Under the pieces are notes generated by a model. The model did not search any database and had not been told where the DNA came from. It was given only the letters and a program-made list of their open reading frames with translations. Both the position numbers and the translations under genes were made by a program. Shown piece by piece: positions 11,055-22,820 of a DNA stretch of 64,000 nucleotides. The stretch is from assembly GCA_022578605.1 (NCBI GenBank), contig MU394082.1:310001-374000 (forward strand). Reading direction: 5' to 3'. The first letter of the stretch is position 1; each line of letters begins with the position of its first letter. The stretch comes from Camillea tinctor (taxonomy: Eukaryota > Ascomycota > Sordariomycetes > Xylariales > Xylariaceae).

Positions 11055-12317
11055 GTTAGAGGGGAAGAGACAAAGATAAAATATCCTATCTAGGTAGGTA
11101 ACTTAGGTTAGTTGCTATAAGAGGGGGGAAAGAGGGGATAGAGAAGGGAGAAAGGAATGTAGGATGCACGAGGAGAATGATTGCCGGTTTTAAGTTGACG
11201 ATGTGAACAAGATGAATTCAACTTGTTTTTTCTTCTTCTTATAAATACCATTTTCCTAATTTAGCCTCGCTTAGCAATACAGTTGGCCTTATATACCTAC
11301 CTAGGTACATATACTAAGTACATAGGAGAAATAGACGGATATAAATCAGATTAAGAAACAAAAGACTACATAGTACTACTTAATGTCGGTATTATTGAGA
11401 TGGAACTATGAAATATCCGTAACTTGTATACTTTAGTGTATGCTGGATTGAGGTCAGGACTTCAGGTAGGTATGCAGCTTGTTAATTCCTCCTAACATAT
11501 AATAGTAGTACAGAGTATTAACATTTTACTTTGAGACTTCGTGAACTTCCAGGTTACCAATGCCGATACATAATCTACTAGGTTAGGTTACCTAACTCAG
11601 TTGGGCAATCGCATACTATGACTTATGTAGGTTGCTAGGTAGTAAGTACCTAACGTACATAGTATGTACAATATGCAGCAAGCAAGCAGGCACATATTTC
11701 AATGGTGCTACCTAGTGGTCAACCCCCCATGGCAATAATGCAGGTGACTGAATGTACATACATACAGAACTTACTTACAGGTCTTTTTTATGGGGCTACT
11801 TGCTTTGCTCCCGTCCAGTGTGTCGGGCGCAGGTATGTACACCGAGCCGATGGCCCAAGCTCCAGCACTTTAGGTAGGTATGTACAACTAGGTACATACC
11901 TAGCACCTGACAGCTTTGGTGGGACTTGTAGTGTACTAGGTTGCACTCCGAACAAGCTAGATCAAATTAGGTAGGACTTCCATAAGCTTAATACGTACCT
12001 AGGTAGTTGTAGGTAGTACGCTAGGTACTTTTTTTTTTTTTATTTTTTTTTTAGGTTTATCCTAAGATAATGTTATCTCACCTAGATCTCGACAAAACGC
12101 AAGTATAACGTCATTTTCGAAAACCATCACTTAGAATTCTAACACAAAAAACGTAATTCTTTTCTTGTCTCCCGTCTCCCGACTTGAATTACCCCCGTCC
12201 CCGGACCAATTGATCCATCGTATATTCCTCCTAGGTCGGGTACACCTTTGTAGCTGTCGTCTACCTCCCATTATACTTTATACAGTAAACCGGCCCAACG
12301 TATCACATCACAACAGT
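11055..12317. other. intergenic region rich in CCTAGG-type motifs
   Basis: No gene seen. It has several TAGGTAGGTA/TACCTAGGTA copies (for example near 11871-11900 and 11991-12030) and a long T-rich tract at about 12029-12052. The last 150 bases should carry the promoter of the next gene. Confidence 0.6.
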
Positions 12318-13292
12318 ATGGGCTCGAAAGCGTCTAAACCCGTTCAGACGGCGACGCGCAAGTTCCCATCGAGATCACCCGGCAGCCCCGTGCCACCTGC
12401 TCCTCTTCGACCTTCACCTCGATCTTCACCTCGATCTCCCGAGCCCCAGACCTCATTCACAAAGGATGACGGTAAGTTGGGGGGCTCTTACTTTTCGCCC
12501 CAGCCCTCTCTCCCACCTGACCTCATCACATGAGGCGGCTGCTACACGATAATGCTTTACTATACGATAGAATACGGGAGGAATAGCCACACATGCCGCA
12601 CAGCCCTGTCCCCACCCCCTTCCCTCTTCGCCTAGTACCCATCCCCTCGGGTCAGACGAACCTAATACTATATTCTCTATCGTCCCGACAAAGAAAATCA
12701 CATCGTCATTGACAAGAATCCCTCCGGCTAACCACGGGCCATTTGCCTGTCTATCCAAACAATAGCAATCCAAGCTGATTCCCTCGACCCCGACTTCGAT
12801 ACTGATCCCCTGACCTCGAACCCAGCCTTTTCCCAGCGCCTCCGACAAATGGGCGTCGCAAACCCTCACCCCACGCTATCGCACTCGTCTACTGTCGCCC
12901 CTCGTCCTGCTCATTCTCCTGCCCCCGGGCCCCCTAACCCCAACACGCACTACCCGGAGCACCGGCAGCAAAACCAGAACCGTACCCTGAATGCGCTCGA
13001 GGCCCGTGCGGCGATCCAGCTCCGCGCTCGCGCCGAGAGCGAGGACCCTCGTGCGGGGCGCGAACTAGTCGACGTCGGCATTCTGAAGCAGGTCCTGCAG
13101 ATGCGAGCCCGAGGTGCCGCGCCAGCAGATATCGAGAGAAAGCTGCGGTTAAAGCAGGGTGTCGTGCGCAGATTGGGGCCGGAGAGCGTGGTGGAGCTGG
13201 TAAGTATTGCTCCGGGGGGTGGGGGATGGACGGACGGAGGGGAATTAGATAGGTAGGATAGAGACATGCAGATTCAAAGAAAAGATACATGA
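12318..13292 (+). CDS. small conserved fungal protein, predicted N-myristoylated, helix-turn-helix-like C-terminus
   Basis: Function unknown. Exon 1 is 12318-12471 and exon 2 is 12766-13199, joined across a 294-base intron (GTAAGT donor, TAG acceptor) that restores TKDDAIQADSLDPDF. The N-terminus MGSKASKP fits the myristoylation consensus (Gly2, Ser6), and a Pro/Ser/Arg-rich disordered segment follows. The conserved part is the C-terminal block from RELVDVGILKQ through IERKLRLKQGVVRRLGP, which looks like a short helix-turn-helix and which I recall in similar MGxxxSKP proteins of other moulds. The C-terminus is uncertain: a consensus GTAAGT at 13200 suggests a third exon at 13272-13292 (tail IQRKDT, 202 residues). 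Reading through would instead stop at 13256 with a Gly-rich tail. Confidence 0.7.
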
Positions 13293-14037
13293 TCATAAAA
13301 ACATTGGGGGGGAATTAGGAAACACGGGAGAAACATGAAAGAGGACCTGAAAGGAGATAATATAAATATATCAACATGACAATTATTGTTCATGAAAAAA
13401 CTCAAGGCGCAAAAATAAGGAAAGCAAATAACTAGACGGCTCTTACATAAAATATATAAACTTGCTGATGATCATCGATTGAATTGATTGACTGATATGC
13501 TAGAAAAAAACCCGCAATCGTACATATAAGAATGCCATTTTCATTTCCTCTGCTCCTGATTCCCTTTATTAGCATCCCGTTCATGAACTTGCCCATGCAA
13601 AAAGGTAAAAAAGGGTAAAGGTAGGTCGTGTTGTGTTGTATCAGGTGGAAACATTAAGGAGGTTGCCCTCCTTTTTGATCGTCTTCTCTCTTCTTTTTCT
13701 CCCCCCCCCTTTATCTCCTTTCCCCTTTCTCTTCTCTAGGTATCTCTGTAAGAGACTGATTACTCTACCTCCTTCCTCTTCCAAGTCTATAAAGGTCCCC
13801 TTAACAAATTTGCTTGTTTGTAAAAGCCCTGATTGTTCATGAAGTATCCCCACCCCTGTCTTTTTTTTTCTTCTCTTCTCTTTTCCTCTTCATTGCTGTT
13901 GTCCGTAGTATCGAGTTTTTGCTTTGACCATTACACCAGCCGTCCAACATATATACAGAGACGTCACATTAAATTAAACGAAATTGAAATACCTGGCATG
14001 CACCTCGTAGTTACGCCAGATAAGCCTCCTAAGAAGC
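13293..14037. other. intergenic region between convergent genes
   Basis: No gene seen. Low-complexity CT-rich tracts (about 13680-13740 and 13860-13890) produce small spurious open frames on both strands. It should hold the two 3' UTRs. Confidence 0.6.
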
Positions 14038-15270
14038 TTACCACGCAGCGTGACCACCGTCGATGCGCAGATCGGCACCGGTCATGAAGCGGCTGGCGTC
14101 GCTGAGCAGGAAGACGGCGGCGCCACGGTAGTCCTCGGGCTTGCTGAGCTTGTTGAGCATGTTGTGCTTGGGCCACTCAGTCTCCCGGTCGGGGAACTTG
14201 ACAAACAGCTTCTCCACCATCTCGGTCACGATGTAACCGGGGGAGATGGTGTTGACGCGGATGCCCTTAACACCCCACTCCATGGCCAGGTTGCGCGCTA
14301 GTTGTAGCACAGCAGCCTTGGAAGCGTTGTAGACACTAGAGTTTGTAATTAGCATCCATATTTTTTTTTAACAATGGCGAATGCCAATTATATATTGGGG
14401 AGAAAGAAAACTTACGGGCAAATGAGTCCGCGGTTGGCAATGGTTCCGCTCATGCTAGCAATCATAACGATGCTGCCGGGCTTCTCGAGACGGACCATCT
14501 GGCGGGCGACCGCCTGCGCCGTCATGAGCGCACCGGTGACGTTGACGCCGAGCATGCGGTCCGAGTCCTGGGCGGTGTAGTCTAGCGCGGGGGTCTCCTG
14601 CTGAATGCCGGCAGCGGCGATCAGGCCGTCGAGGCGCCCGTGCTTGTCGGCGATCTGCTCCGTGATGATGTTGAGCTCATCAACACCGCTCCGCACATCC
14701 ACCTGGTGGTAAAAGATGCTGGTCCGGAGCTCGTCCTTGGCCCGGCGCGCCACCTTGTCGTAAGATGAGCCTAGAGGCGGCTCGGGCTGGCGGTCAAAGA
14801 CGTGTACTGCGGGTCAGGGGGTTAGCACTTCCGTTTTGGAAGGGGGGTTGGGGTTTTGATTGGACGCCATTGCGACAGCAGTGCCCAAGTTGATCCCCAA
14901 GTTCGATATGGCATCACATACCTATAGCGCCGGCTTCCAGGAGAGCCTCAGTCTGGACGAGACCGAGACCTTGAGCACCGCCCGAGACGATGACAACCTT
15001 GCCCTTCATGTTAAATTCGGGCAGTATGCCCTTAGCAGGGGCTCTGGAGGCGGGCAGAATGTCGTTCCTGAGAGGAGGGTAGTGGGTGGGCGAAGGGGCT
15101 CCGGGCGGCGCGATGTTCGGGGCCTGGGCATTGTTCTGACGAGACGACGAGGCTATACCGGCTGCTCGAGGAGCGAAGGCACACACGGGGGCAACATGTG
15201 GTGTGACACGAGCAGCCAGCTTGCTCATGGTGGGAGTAGCTCGGGAAAGTCTGGGGGCGATGGTCGCCAT
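14038..15270 (-). CDS. short-chain dehydrogenase/reductase with mitochondrial-type leader
   Basis: NAD(P)-dependent oxidoreductase, closest in style to fungal polyol/xylulose reductases, but the substrate cannot be read off. Three exons on the minus strand: 15270-14922, 14806-14416 and 14335-14038, giving 345 residues. Intron 1 (115 bases) has a GCTAAC branch site; intron 2 is 80 bases. The first 45 residues are rich in Arg, Ala and Ser and lack acidic residues, as in mitochondrial presequences. The Rossmann motif SGGAQGLG is at 96-103, AAAG in the middle, and the catalytic YNASK has Tyr249 and Lys253, restored exactly by the second splice. The C-terminus RIDGGHAAW is typical. A long in-frame linker of about 40 residues separates leader and Rossmann fold. 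Confidence 0.9.
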
Positions 15271-18052
15271 TGTGTGCAAGTGAATCTTGGTAGTGGAGGG
15301 AGGTTGTGTTTCCTAAGATTTGCTGATAAAGATATAGGATATACAAGATGTTGTTGTCTAGTCAAGGTAAGAAGTTGATCTTGTCTACCTAGTAGGTAGC
15401 AGTAGCAGTAGTAGAGTGATTGATGAAGGAAGAGGATAGAGAGTTAAAGTTCAGTGTAGCGCTGGGACAAAGTTCTGCTCACAGCACCATCGGGGACAGG
15501 AATTTATAGTTTCAGACGGGAAGAATGGTGAGTCTAAGAAAAGGGGAAGACAGGTGAGAAAAAAAAAAGAGGACCAGTGGGAAGTCCGAAGGAGCCAGGC
15601 AGGTCCACGATGCAATGATCCACGATGTCACACGAACAGAAGAAATTTGACGATAGGGTCGGTCGGAGGCTCCAGAGTAACTACTCCTAATGTCCCACGT
15701 CACGTTTGGGTCGAGTCGGTAACCGAGTTTTCAAGCATCGTGAGTGAACAAGCCAGGTTTTGCCAAGGGCTTACACAATAATGGACAATGGGGGTGGCCC
15801 CCCTTCCCACCACCTCGTGTCTCGTGTACGACCAAAGCGCGGACATAGCTCCTAATGGTGATTCATAGGCAAAGAGAGAGAGAAGAAAAAGGAGGGGGCA
15901 GAGTATGCAAGCAAACAAGAAGAAAGGATAAAAAACGGTTTGTCATGTTAGAAATGCCATGCCAATCTCACCTGGGCAGTAGCGCGATCAAAGATCTAGA
16001 GCGTTCACGATAATGGTTCCCCCCACCATTGCCTGCTGCCGCTACCACCACCATCACGATTTTCCCCCTTCCTCTCTTTGTTTTCTTACATGTACCTAAA
16101 TGCTAGCGTAGTGTGTATATTGAAGTTTAAGTGGAAGTCCAAAAAGAACCAAAACGGTACGTGAGATATGTACTGTACGGTATACAACAAGGTAACTATA
16201 CCAGGTATAATCGGTGAGTTAACTTCAATATGTTGAAGTGGGAACTAGAACTACTACCACATAGAACATCCCATAAAGCATACGAACTAACAAGGTGAAA
16301 GGCAAAAGCCGAAAGGTGACTGTATAAAAAAAATAGAAATAAAAAATAAGGTAAAATAAGATAAATTCGACATGTACCTAGACCAGGTACGTGACCAGGG
16401 GGGGAGAAGGGGAGGGGGGAGAGACTATACAACTGAACCTGAGATAGATATGTGTCTGGACCCTGCAGGTTGGGTGAATTGGCTCTTCTGGGGCCGATGC
16501 CGGTGATGCATAAGCTTCCTACCTACAGTAGTAGTCCCTTTGTCCCAAGAAATCTCCTAACCTTAGCCCACTTCACGATCTTACCTGAGGTTAGATTTGT
16601 TGTTGATTTCCTGCGGTTCTGAAATCAGACGGGACATCACGAGGGAGGCAAAATAAGCCATCGGATTGCCGTTTTAGGCAATCCAGATCTTGTTGAAAGT
16701 GGAGAGAAAGAGAGAGCACGGGAAACAAGCCAAGCATTTCTGGCCACATGAGTTCCCATCCCGTAACTCCTTTCAATGGGCAACGTCAGCTAAGTTTCTC
16801 CCGCTTTATTAATGTTTTATTATTATTATTATTATTATTTTATTCTCCTCTATTCTATTCAAAATTTCAAACTACACTAATAATGTTTTGTTTTTGATTG
16901 CTTTCGATTTTATTTATTTATTTGTTGCTTTAAAAGTTCATGTCATATCAGGCTAGTGACTTTCTTTTTCTTTTTTTTTTCTCCTTTTCCCCAGTGCATC
17001 TGTTTGTGTCTTATGTTTATTTTATCTAACACGTATGGGGTATTTTTAGATCCCTACCGAGATCAGGTGGGCTGCCCTGTTTTTCTGTCTATTTCTTTCT
17101 CTATTATTGTTCTTGGTATACCAGGTGGCGCAGAACGATCCAACAAAGCTTATAACACTTCAATAGTCTCTTCAAGTCACACAACTCACCTATCAAGTCA
17201 TCATATATTATGAATTCGGTAATATGTTTCGTAACAAAGGTAGCCGAACTCTCCATTGCGACTATACTACTACTTAGTGCAACTTGAGTGTAGAGTGAAG
17301 GTAGTTTTCATATACGTTTGCATAATTATAAGACCATAATTGACGTTTTCGTTAATTATAACCGATCAATCGGCAATCTGGTTGGTATGTCTAGTTTTGT
17401 CAGTCTCGACTTGACTCATTATACACTAAACTCAACTCTGGTACGGATTAAAACAAAAATGGTGAATATTAATTAGCTATCTACTATGTAAACATCTACT
17501 GGTAGGTGGTGTAAAGTAGGTAGCCCTTCGGTGATAGAGCTTATAACCCTTTTAGGTTATTTCCGCCTTGCTGCTCCGGAAAGCTGTAGGTTAGGTAGTG
17601 TACCTAGTATAGAATTTGGAAGAAGAGCTCTACACTAGTACATGCAATCCATGTTATGTATGGACGGATGTATACCGAGACTTAGGTTGAGTATGTAGGA
17701 TCTAATGCACGGTGCTGTATGTATGCAGACTACATTACCTAGTATGCTATGTTGTATACATACTATGTAGTACTTGCTAGGCATACCTGTAAGGCGAGAA
17801 TGCTGAGTCTACACTAGGTTATCTACCTAGGTAGTTACCTAGTTTAGTGTAAACGTAAAGTACTATGTAGGTAGGTAGGTAAGTACTGTACAGCAGCGTA
17901 AGAACCTTGTGTGTTACTACTAAAGCACGGAAGGGAAAAGGTGAATAGCGGCCGAGGTAGAAGACTAGATAGAATAATAGAAGCTTATAGGCGACCCCCC
18001 AAAAATCGCCTAGTGCTGAACCTTTTTTTTTTTTTCTTTCTCTAAACCGCAA

Positions 18053-18080
18053 CGGCGTGCTCGGCGTGCTCGGCGTGCTT
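18053..18080. repeat. short GC-rich tandem repeat, unit about CGGCGTGCT
   Basis: Three head-to-tail copies of a 9-base unit, the last followed by TGCTCGCC, in otherwise AT-rich desert DNA directly after a T-rich run. No coding context. Confidence 0.7.
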
Positions 18081-20397
18081 GCTCGCCATGCAGCCTTGAT
18101 CTATCCCACTAACACTTTAAATTCCCATCCCCCGCATACTTGCCCCCAGTTATCCCCCCAGTACCTAGGTATGGCCCCGGGGGGATCCCAAGGGACCAAA
18201 AAGAGGGCATCCCAACCTTGTCCCAACCTTTGTTCCTTTGGGTTTCTGCCCCGCAACAGACCCCTGTGGAGTTGAAGATTAGTGACAGGCCCAGATTTCG
18301 AACGCGAGCGCGTTGTGTTGTACTGCATGAGGCCTGTCCATCGAGACCAGGGTGCTTGTGCTGCTTGTCCATACCTGATCCTCAAAACACCATATGTTGG
18401 TATGCAGAATCTTCTTCGAAGCCGAAGCCGCAGACTTTAAGAAGTATACTAGTGTTAGTCTGTAGACAAGGGGAAGAAATACACACCAAAACCAGAACCG
18501 AAAAAAAAAAGATCTGGCTGGACCTTGCTAATGCTGCAGCAAGCTTCTTATCTCACAACCCATCTACCCATTAACCCATCACCCGTCACGTTGGACACCC
18601 TCCTTTGGGTACGGGCTATTGGCGAAGTTGCATTATAATTCCTGCCTATTGCGGCTTACACACCTATGTCCTGAATCCGTCTCCCCGCCCTTTGGAATTT
18701 AGAAATAGTCATCCCGCTTTGAATTGATAGGAATCTGCTTGCGGCAAAGAGACTATTGCGCAAATATGATACATCAACCTTGCCCCTGCTCATCATCAAG
18801 CCATCAAACCCGGCCACGGCACATGCTAGGTTAAGTTTATGTGGATGTTCCTGTAAGTCAGGATCAGGTATTTTTGTTCCGGTCTTGTTTCCGACGTTTC
18901 GATACCATTCGAGTCTGGAACGGGGTACTGAGTGGGCACGGGGGTCTCGGGTTATGGGAATTGGGAGGGGAAGAAGGGGGGAGGGAGAAAAGGATGAGTG
19001 AGAGAGAGTGAGAGAAGGAGAAAAAAAAAATCTGGACGTAGGGGGAAGACGAGACCCACGATGCTGATCTGCCGACGATAGCTTCACGAGTTGCTCGATT
19101 TGGAAATCCGCTCCCCGGTCTGCTGAACCACAGACCGCTTTCCCACCCACGCCCCCAATATTACTCATATCTCTTAATCTTCTAAAACCGGAAACGAAAA
19201 AGAACAGAAGGGACTATGCTCACACAATAATTGTGGACGATCCGGGACCCAGACACGTTGTCAGTGGCGACATATCGGACTTTCCATCTACGGCGCCCAG
19301 GGATAAACAAATCAGTTATAGTGTGGTGTAAATTAGGGATAATAAGCAATGGCCGGAGGCTTATTTCAATTAACAAGCCAAGGTTCGATTTGTACCCAAT
19401 CCAAAGATTGCTTGCTTTCAGGAGACACACGCAACTACGCGCACGCACATCCTAGTTGTATACCCATAAACTACATACATACCCATATATTCAGACAATG
19501 AGTAACTGTGCAATCTCTTTACTTGTATCAATTAATGTTCCCTTATTCTTACTGACCTTAGTATACTGGGTAGGGAGCTATGTAGTAAGCCTCTCCCGCT
19601 TATTCCGTCTTCGCCTCTGAAACCGGCATCTCCATATGTATGTACGCACTACCTATAGCACGGTCGCCCGCATGGGTTTAAACCCGCTTCCCCCCGTCTC
19701 TTCTCTGCTCAGGTGGCCCCTCTTTTTATGAAAGAAAAAAAAGAGCACCTAAACTTTCTCTATACCGCTACTCCAAATTGGATCGTGAACTACGTGTTTC
19801 TGCCCAACCCTAGGTACAAGTAGACAACACAAAAGTACCAAATCCGACCATCTATGTACTGTAGGTCAGTTGGCGAGACACTGCATGAAGGACCGTGACG
19901 AAGGCTCCACGGTGTATAGTTGTACAGTCGATGTATCCAAAAAATTTTTTTTTGATTCTTTGCTGAGTGAGTTTTCTCCTCTATTGAGCTGGCTCTAATT
20001 GTTGTAGGGTTTGTTTCCTCCCTTCCTTTCCTTTCTTGATGTTTTTCTTCTTCAAAAACATCACCTGGCGAGAAAAGACCAGACAAGAAAAGGCTATTAA
20101 GGGAGGTAGGGAGGGAGGGAACGGCTGAGTGAATAGGGGAGGAGAATAAGCAAAGAAAGAAAGGAGCAAACTCGGTGAGTGCTGAGTGTCAAACAATCCA
20201 AGAGCAACTAATTACCAATAGTATGTTCTCGTGCGCAGTTCCAAACAGCTTGACTAGGGATCTTGATTTTTTTTCCAGGCACGTGGTCAACATTTGATAT
20301 TTATATATACATCCCCAGATCATATATTGAATCGTTAAACCCGTCTTGGTTACGCTACCCCATGTCTTGATCTAAGGGCGACGGGGTCCCAAGAGTT

Positions 20398-20427
20398 TCG
20401 AAACCCGCGAACCGCGGGGGGTTTCCC
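20398..20427. repeat. GC-rich hairpin CCCGCG-AAC-CGCGGG
   Basis: Perfect 6-base arms at 20404-20409 and 20413-20418 around AAC. Flanking GAAA and TTTC can extend the stem across three bulged G residues. A GTTTCGAAAC palindrome adjoins upstream. It could be a site for a dimeric zinc-cluster factor or an RNA hairpin; no linked gene is visible. Confidence 0.55.
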
Positions 20428-20940
20428 CGATGGGCTAAAACAAATTAACATGCCTATTTATGAGTGTTCTTCTTTATTCTGCGTTAGTGTCATGTATACT
20501 CTAACCTGGTAGGCATGTCAGTATCGTATGTACCTATGCACGTATCTACAGCTACAGGCTTTACGGAATACTCTACCTTAGGTAACTTACCCCAATACTA
20601 CCTATTATCATTCGTCTTGGTTGGTTTGGATTCGTTTTCCTGTTGGCTCGTCGCCAAGGGAGGGGATCAATGGTGACCCCGTCAAAGCTCGTACCAGAGG
20701 CATCTAAAGGAACAGGAATAGAGGGAAGATGATGGAAACGAATTAGCTTAGCACGGGCATGGTCTGGACATTACACCCCCAATTGCATGAATTCATACCT
20801 TGTCTACCTACCCATTTGTTGTCGTCTTACCTGTCGTCCTCCGCCCGACAAATCCTACTGCGCAATCGATCCGGTGGTTTGTGGATTACCCGAATCTAGA
20901 ACTCACCCTCCCTCCGTGGGACTAAAGTTTTAGCGACCTG

Positions 20941-21010
20941 CCCCTTTCCCTCTATCTTCCTCTCCCCTCTTCCCCCTTCCCCCTTTCTCCTTTCCCCTTT
21001 TCCCTTTCCC
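20941..21010. repeat. 70-base polypyrimidine tract
   Basis: Nearly uninterrupted C/T run with a single A, made of CCCCTTT-like units. Such tracts are common in fungal promoters and can form triplex DNA. Confidence 0.85.
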
Positions 21011-22820
21011 AGAACCATATCTAGCCAGCAGTAGCCGCTCGCCCGCTCGAGCAGGGATTCTGACTTTGGAAATCTTATGTTTTTCGGATGGTCGTCGCCG
21101 CCACGACGGCTACCACTTACCAACCTCGATCACCGCATAGGAAAGGATATAATGGAGAGGAGGGGACAGAAGAACCGGCCTTTCGGCTCTAGTTGCCCTG
21201 TTGTTCGATGGTTTCTCTGCTGTAAAACGCGACAAATATCGCCAAGATCAAGTTCAAGCCTTGGGGACACGCACACGGCACACGCGGATTACCATGTTAC
21301 TAACTAGAAGTTCTTTATCTCGCCTCGGTCTTCTTTTTCGGCTGGTAGTCGATCGATGATGAAAATGCAGGCAAGGGGCACACGCGAGGTCTGGGGGAAG
21401 CGTGTGGATGTGTGCAATTCCGAGGCTGATGCATACATATATTAAACCATAGGATGAGGGTTGTTGCGGGAGAGCAAGACGGGTGACGGCAAGGTAAGGT
21501 CTTGGTGAGGGGAGAAGAGGGGGGAGGAGGGGACGGGACGGGATTACGACGCGTGAGAGCTAGCCGTCTGGGCTGGGTTTGGTTAGGCTGGGCGAGGCTC
21601 GTGGGCGGCCTAGGTGATACGGAGAGCCCGGATAGCTGTGTGTGCTGGTTGTCATGCAGTCGTATCGTAATCTGTTGAGAGCCAACCGATGATACGATAC
21701 ACAGGTGAGGTGAGAAGATGGGAGGCAAACCGATCACATCGTTTCCTAGTCTCGGATGAGTTCTTGATGTTTTACAAAAGTGAAGTGATTTTTAATTAAT
21801 GTCCGATGCAGGTCTTCCATGCTGTGAGTTGGGAGCTGTGAAGGGGATTACGGAATAGGTATTATATTAGGTTAGGTGAGTTGGTTCCAAGGTTGGTTGG
21901 TACTAGGTAGTGCATACATGTAAGTTGTGGTATGAGATGAAAGGAAATATCAATATCAATGTTACCTCGAATTAGAATTTCAATGCTTGATACCTACTAT
22001 ATGCCTAAGCAGGTAGGTAATTGATGTAACCATTTGACTACTACCTCGATAACCTACACCTGTCTGACTTGTATGAAAATACTAACCTGGGAACTTGACG
22101 GTTAGAAGGTTACCAGAGAAACTTTAGATCCAATTGACTGCAGCTGGGTTAGTTATATGTATTGTACATATCTACTACTATGTAGGTAGGTAGGTATACT
22201 ACAGAGTACTCAAAAATAGTATAAGGTTATCCCTAAATTCACAGTGTTAGTATCGATGTACATACAGACTCCCCTGACTGCGCCACAATTAAACCTCTTT
22301 CAGTGTAGCGACCTACTAGGTAGGTTTTAGGTACCTCCAGCAATGGAGAGACGATCTCCATTTTACCTACCTAAGCTTACCTAGTCAAATCAATGGATTC
22401 GATTCACTCCCAACTTTGCAAACTTCAATCCAATTGTGTCAAGGCTGCTTTAGTTGGAGTTACCGTTACCTCTACCGTCTCCTCTTCCGATGCATCAACG
22501 TTTTGAGGCTGAATTATAGTATCACTCCTTCCCTACCCTCTTGCTTTGTCTTCTCCCAATGGCGCAAGATGGTAGTTCGCAATTAACGAATGTCTGGTGA
22601 GGTCAACCTTTTCCCATTCACCCTCCCCCCCCCTCCCTTCTCCCTTACCCCTGAATCATGAATCCTGCCTGATATATGGACCAAAAAAAAAGAACATAGA
22701 ACAACCTACGTTACTTAGCCTAAAACCAATACCTATACATATATGATAGAGAAAAGGGGGGAGGTATATTTGCTAATTGAGCTACATTTACACCTTATTC
22801 AGCTTCTTGGCCTCATTCTT

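Larger units (their letters stand above)
15271..22820. other. 7.5 kb gene desert
   Basis: No gene I can support. The open frames (longest 170 residues at 18656-19168 minus, 144 at 18140-18574 plus, 140 at 21315-21737 minus) are low-complexity or lack any recognisable motif. Contents include TAA/ATT microsatellite DNA near 16814-16842, many CCTAGG-family palindromes (especially 17820-17890 and 22180-22380), a triplicated CGGCGTGCT unit (18053-18080), a GC hairpin at 20404-20418 and a 70-base polypyrimidine tract at 20941-21010. Noncoding RNA genes or long promoters cannot be excluded. Confidence 0.5.

Noticed and set aside
18140..18574. 144-residue plus-strand frame
   Set aside because: Random-looking composition and no family resemblance; overlapping frames of similar length occur on the other strand.
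18656..19168. 170-residue minus-strand frame in the desert
   Set aside because: Contains a low-complexity Ser/Pro/Leu stretch encoded by a polypyrimidine tract and no domain or plausible splice partners.
21315..21737. 140-residue minus-strand frame
   Set aside because: Pro/Ser/Thr-rich translation of simple-sequence DNA; no motif recognised.
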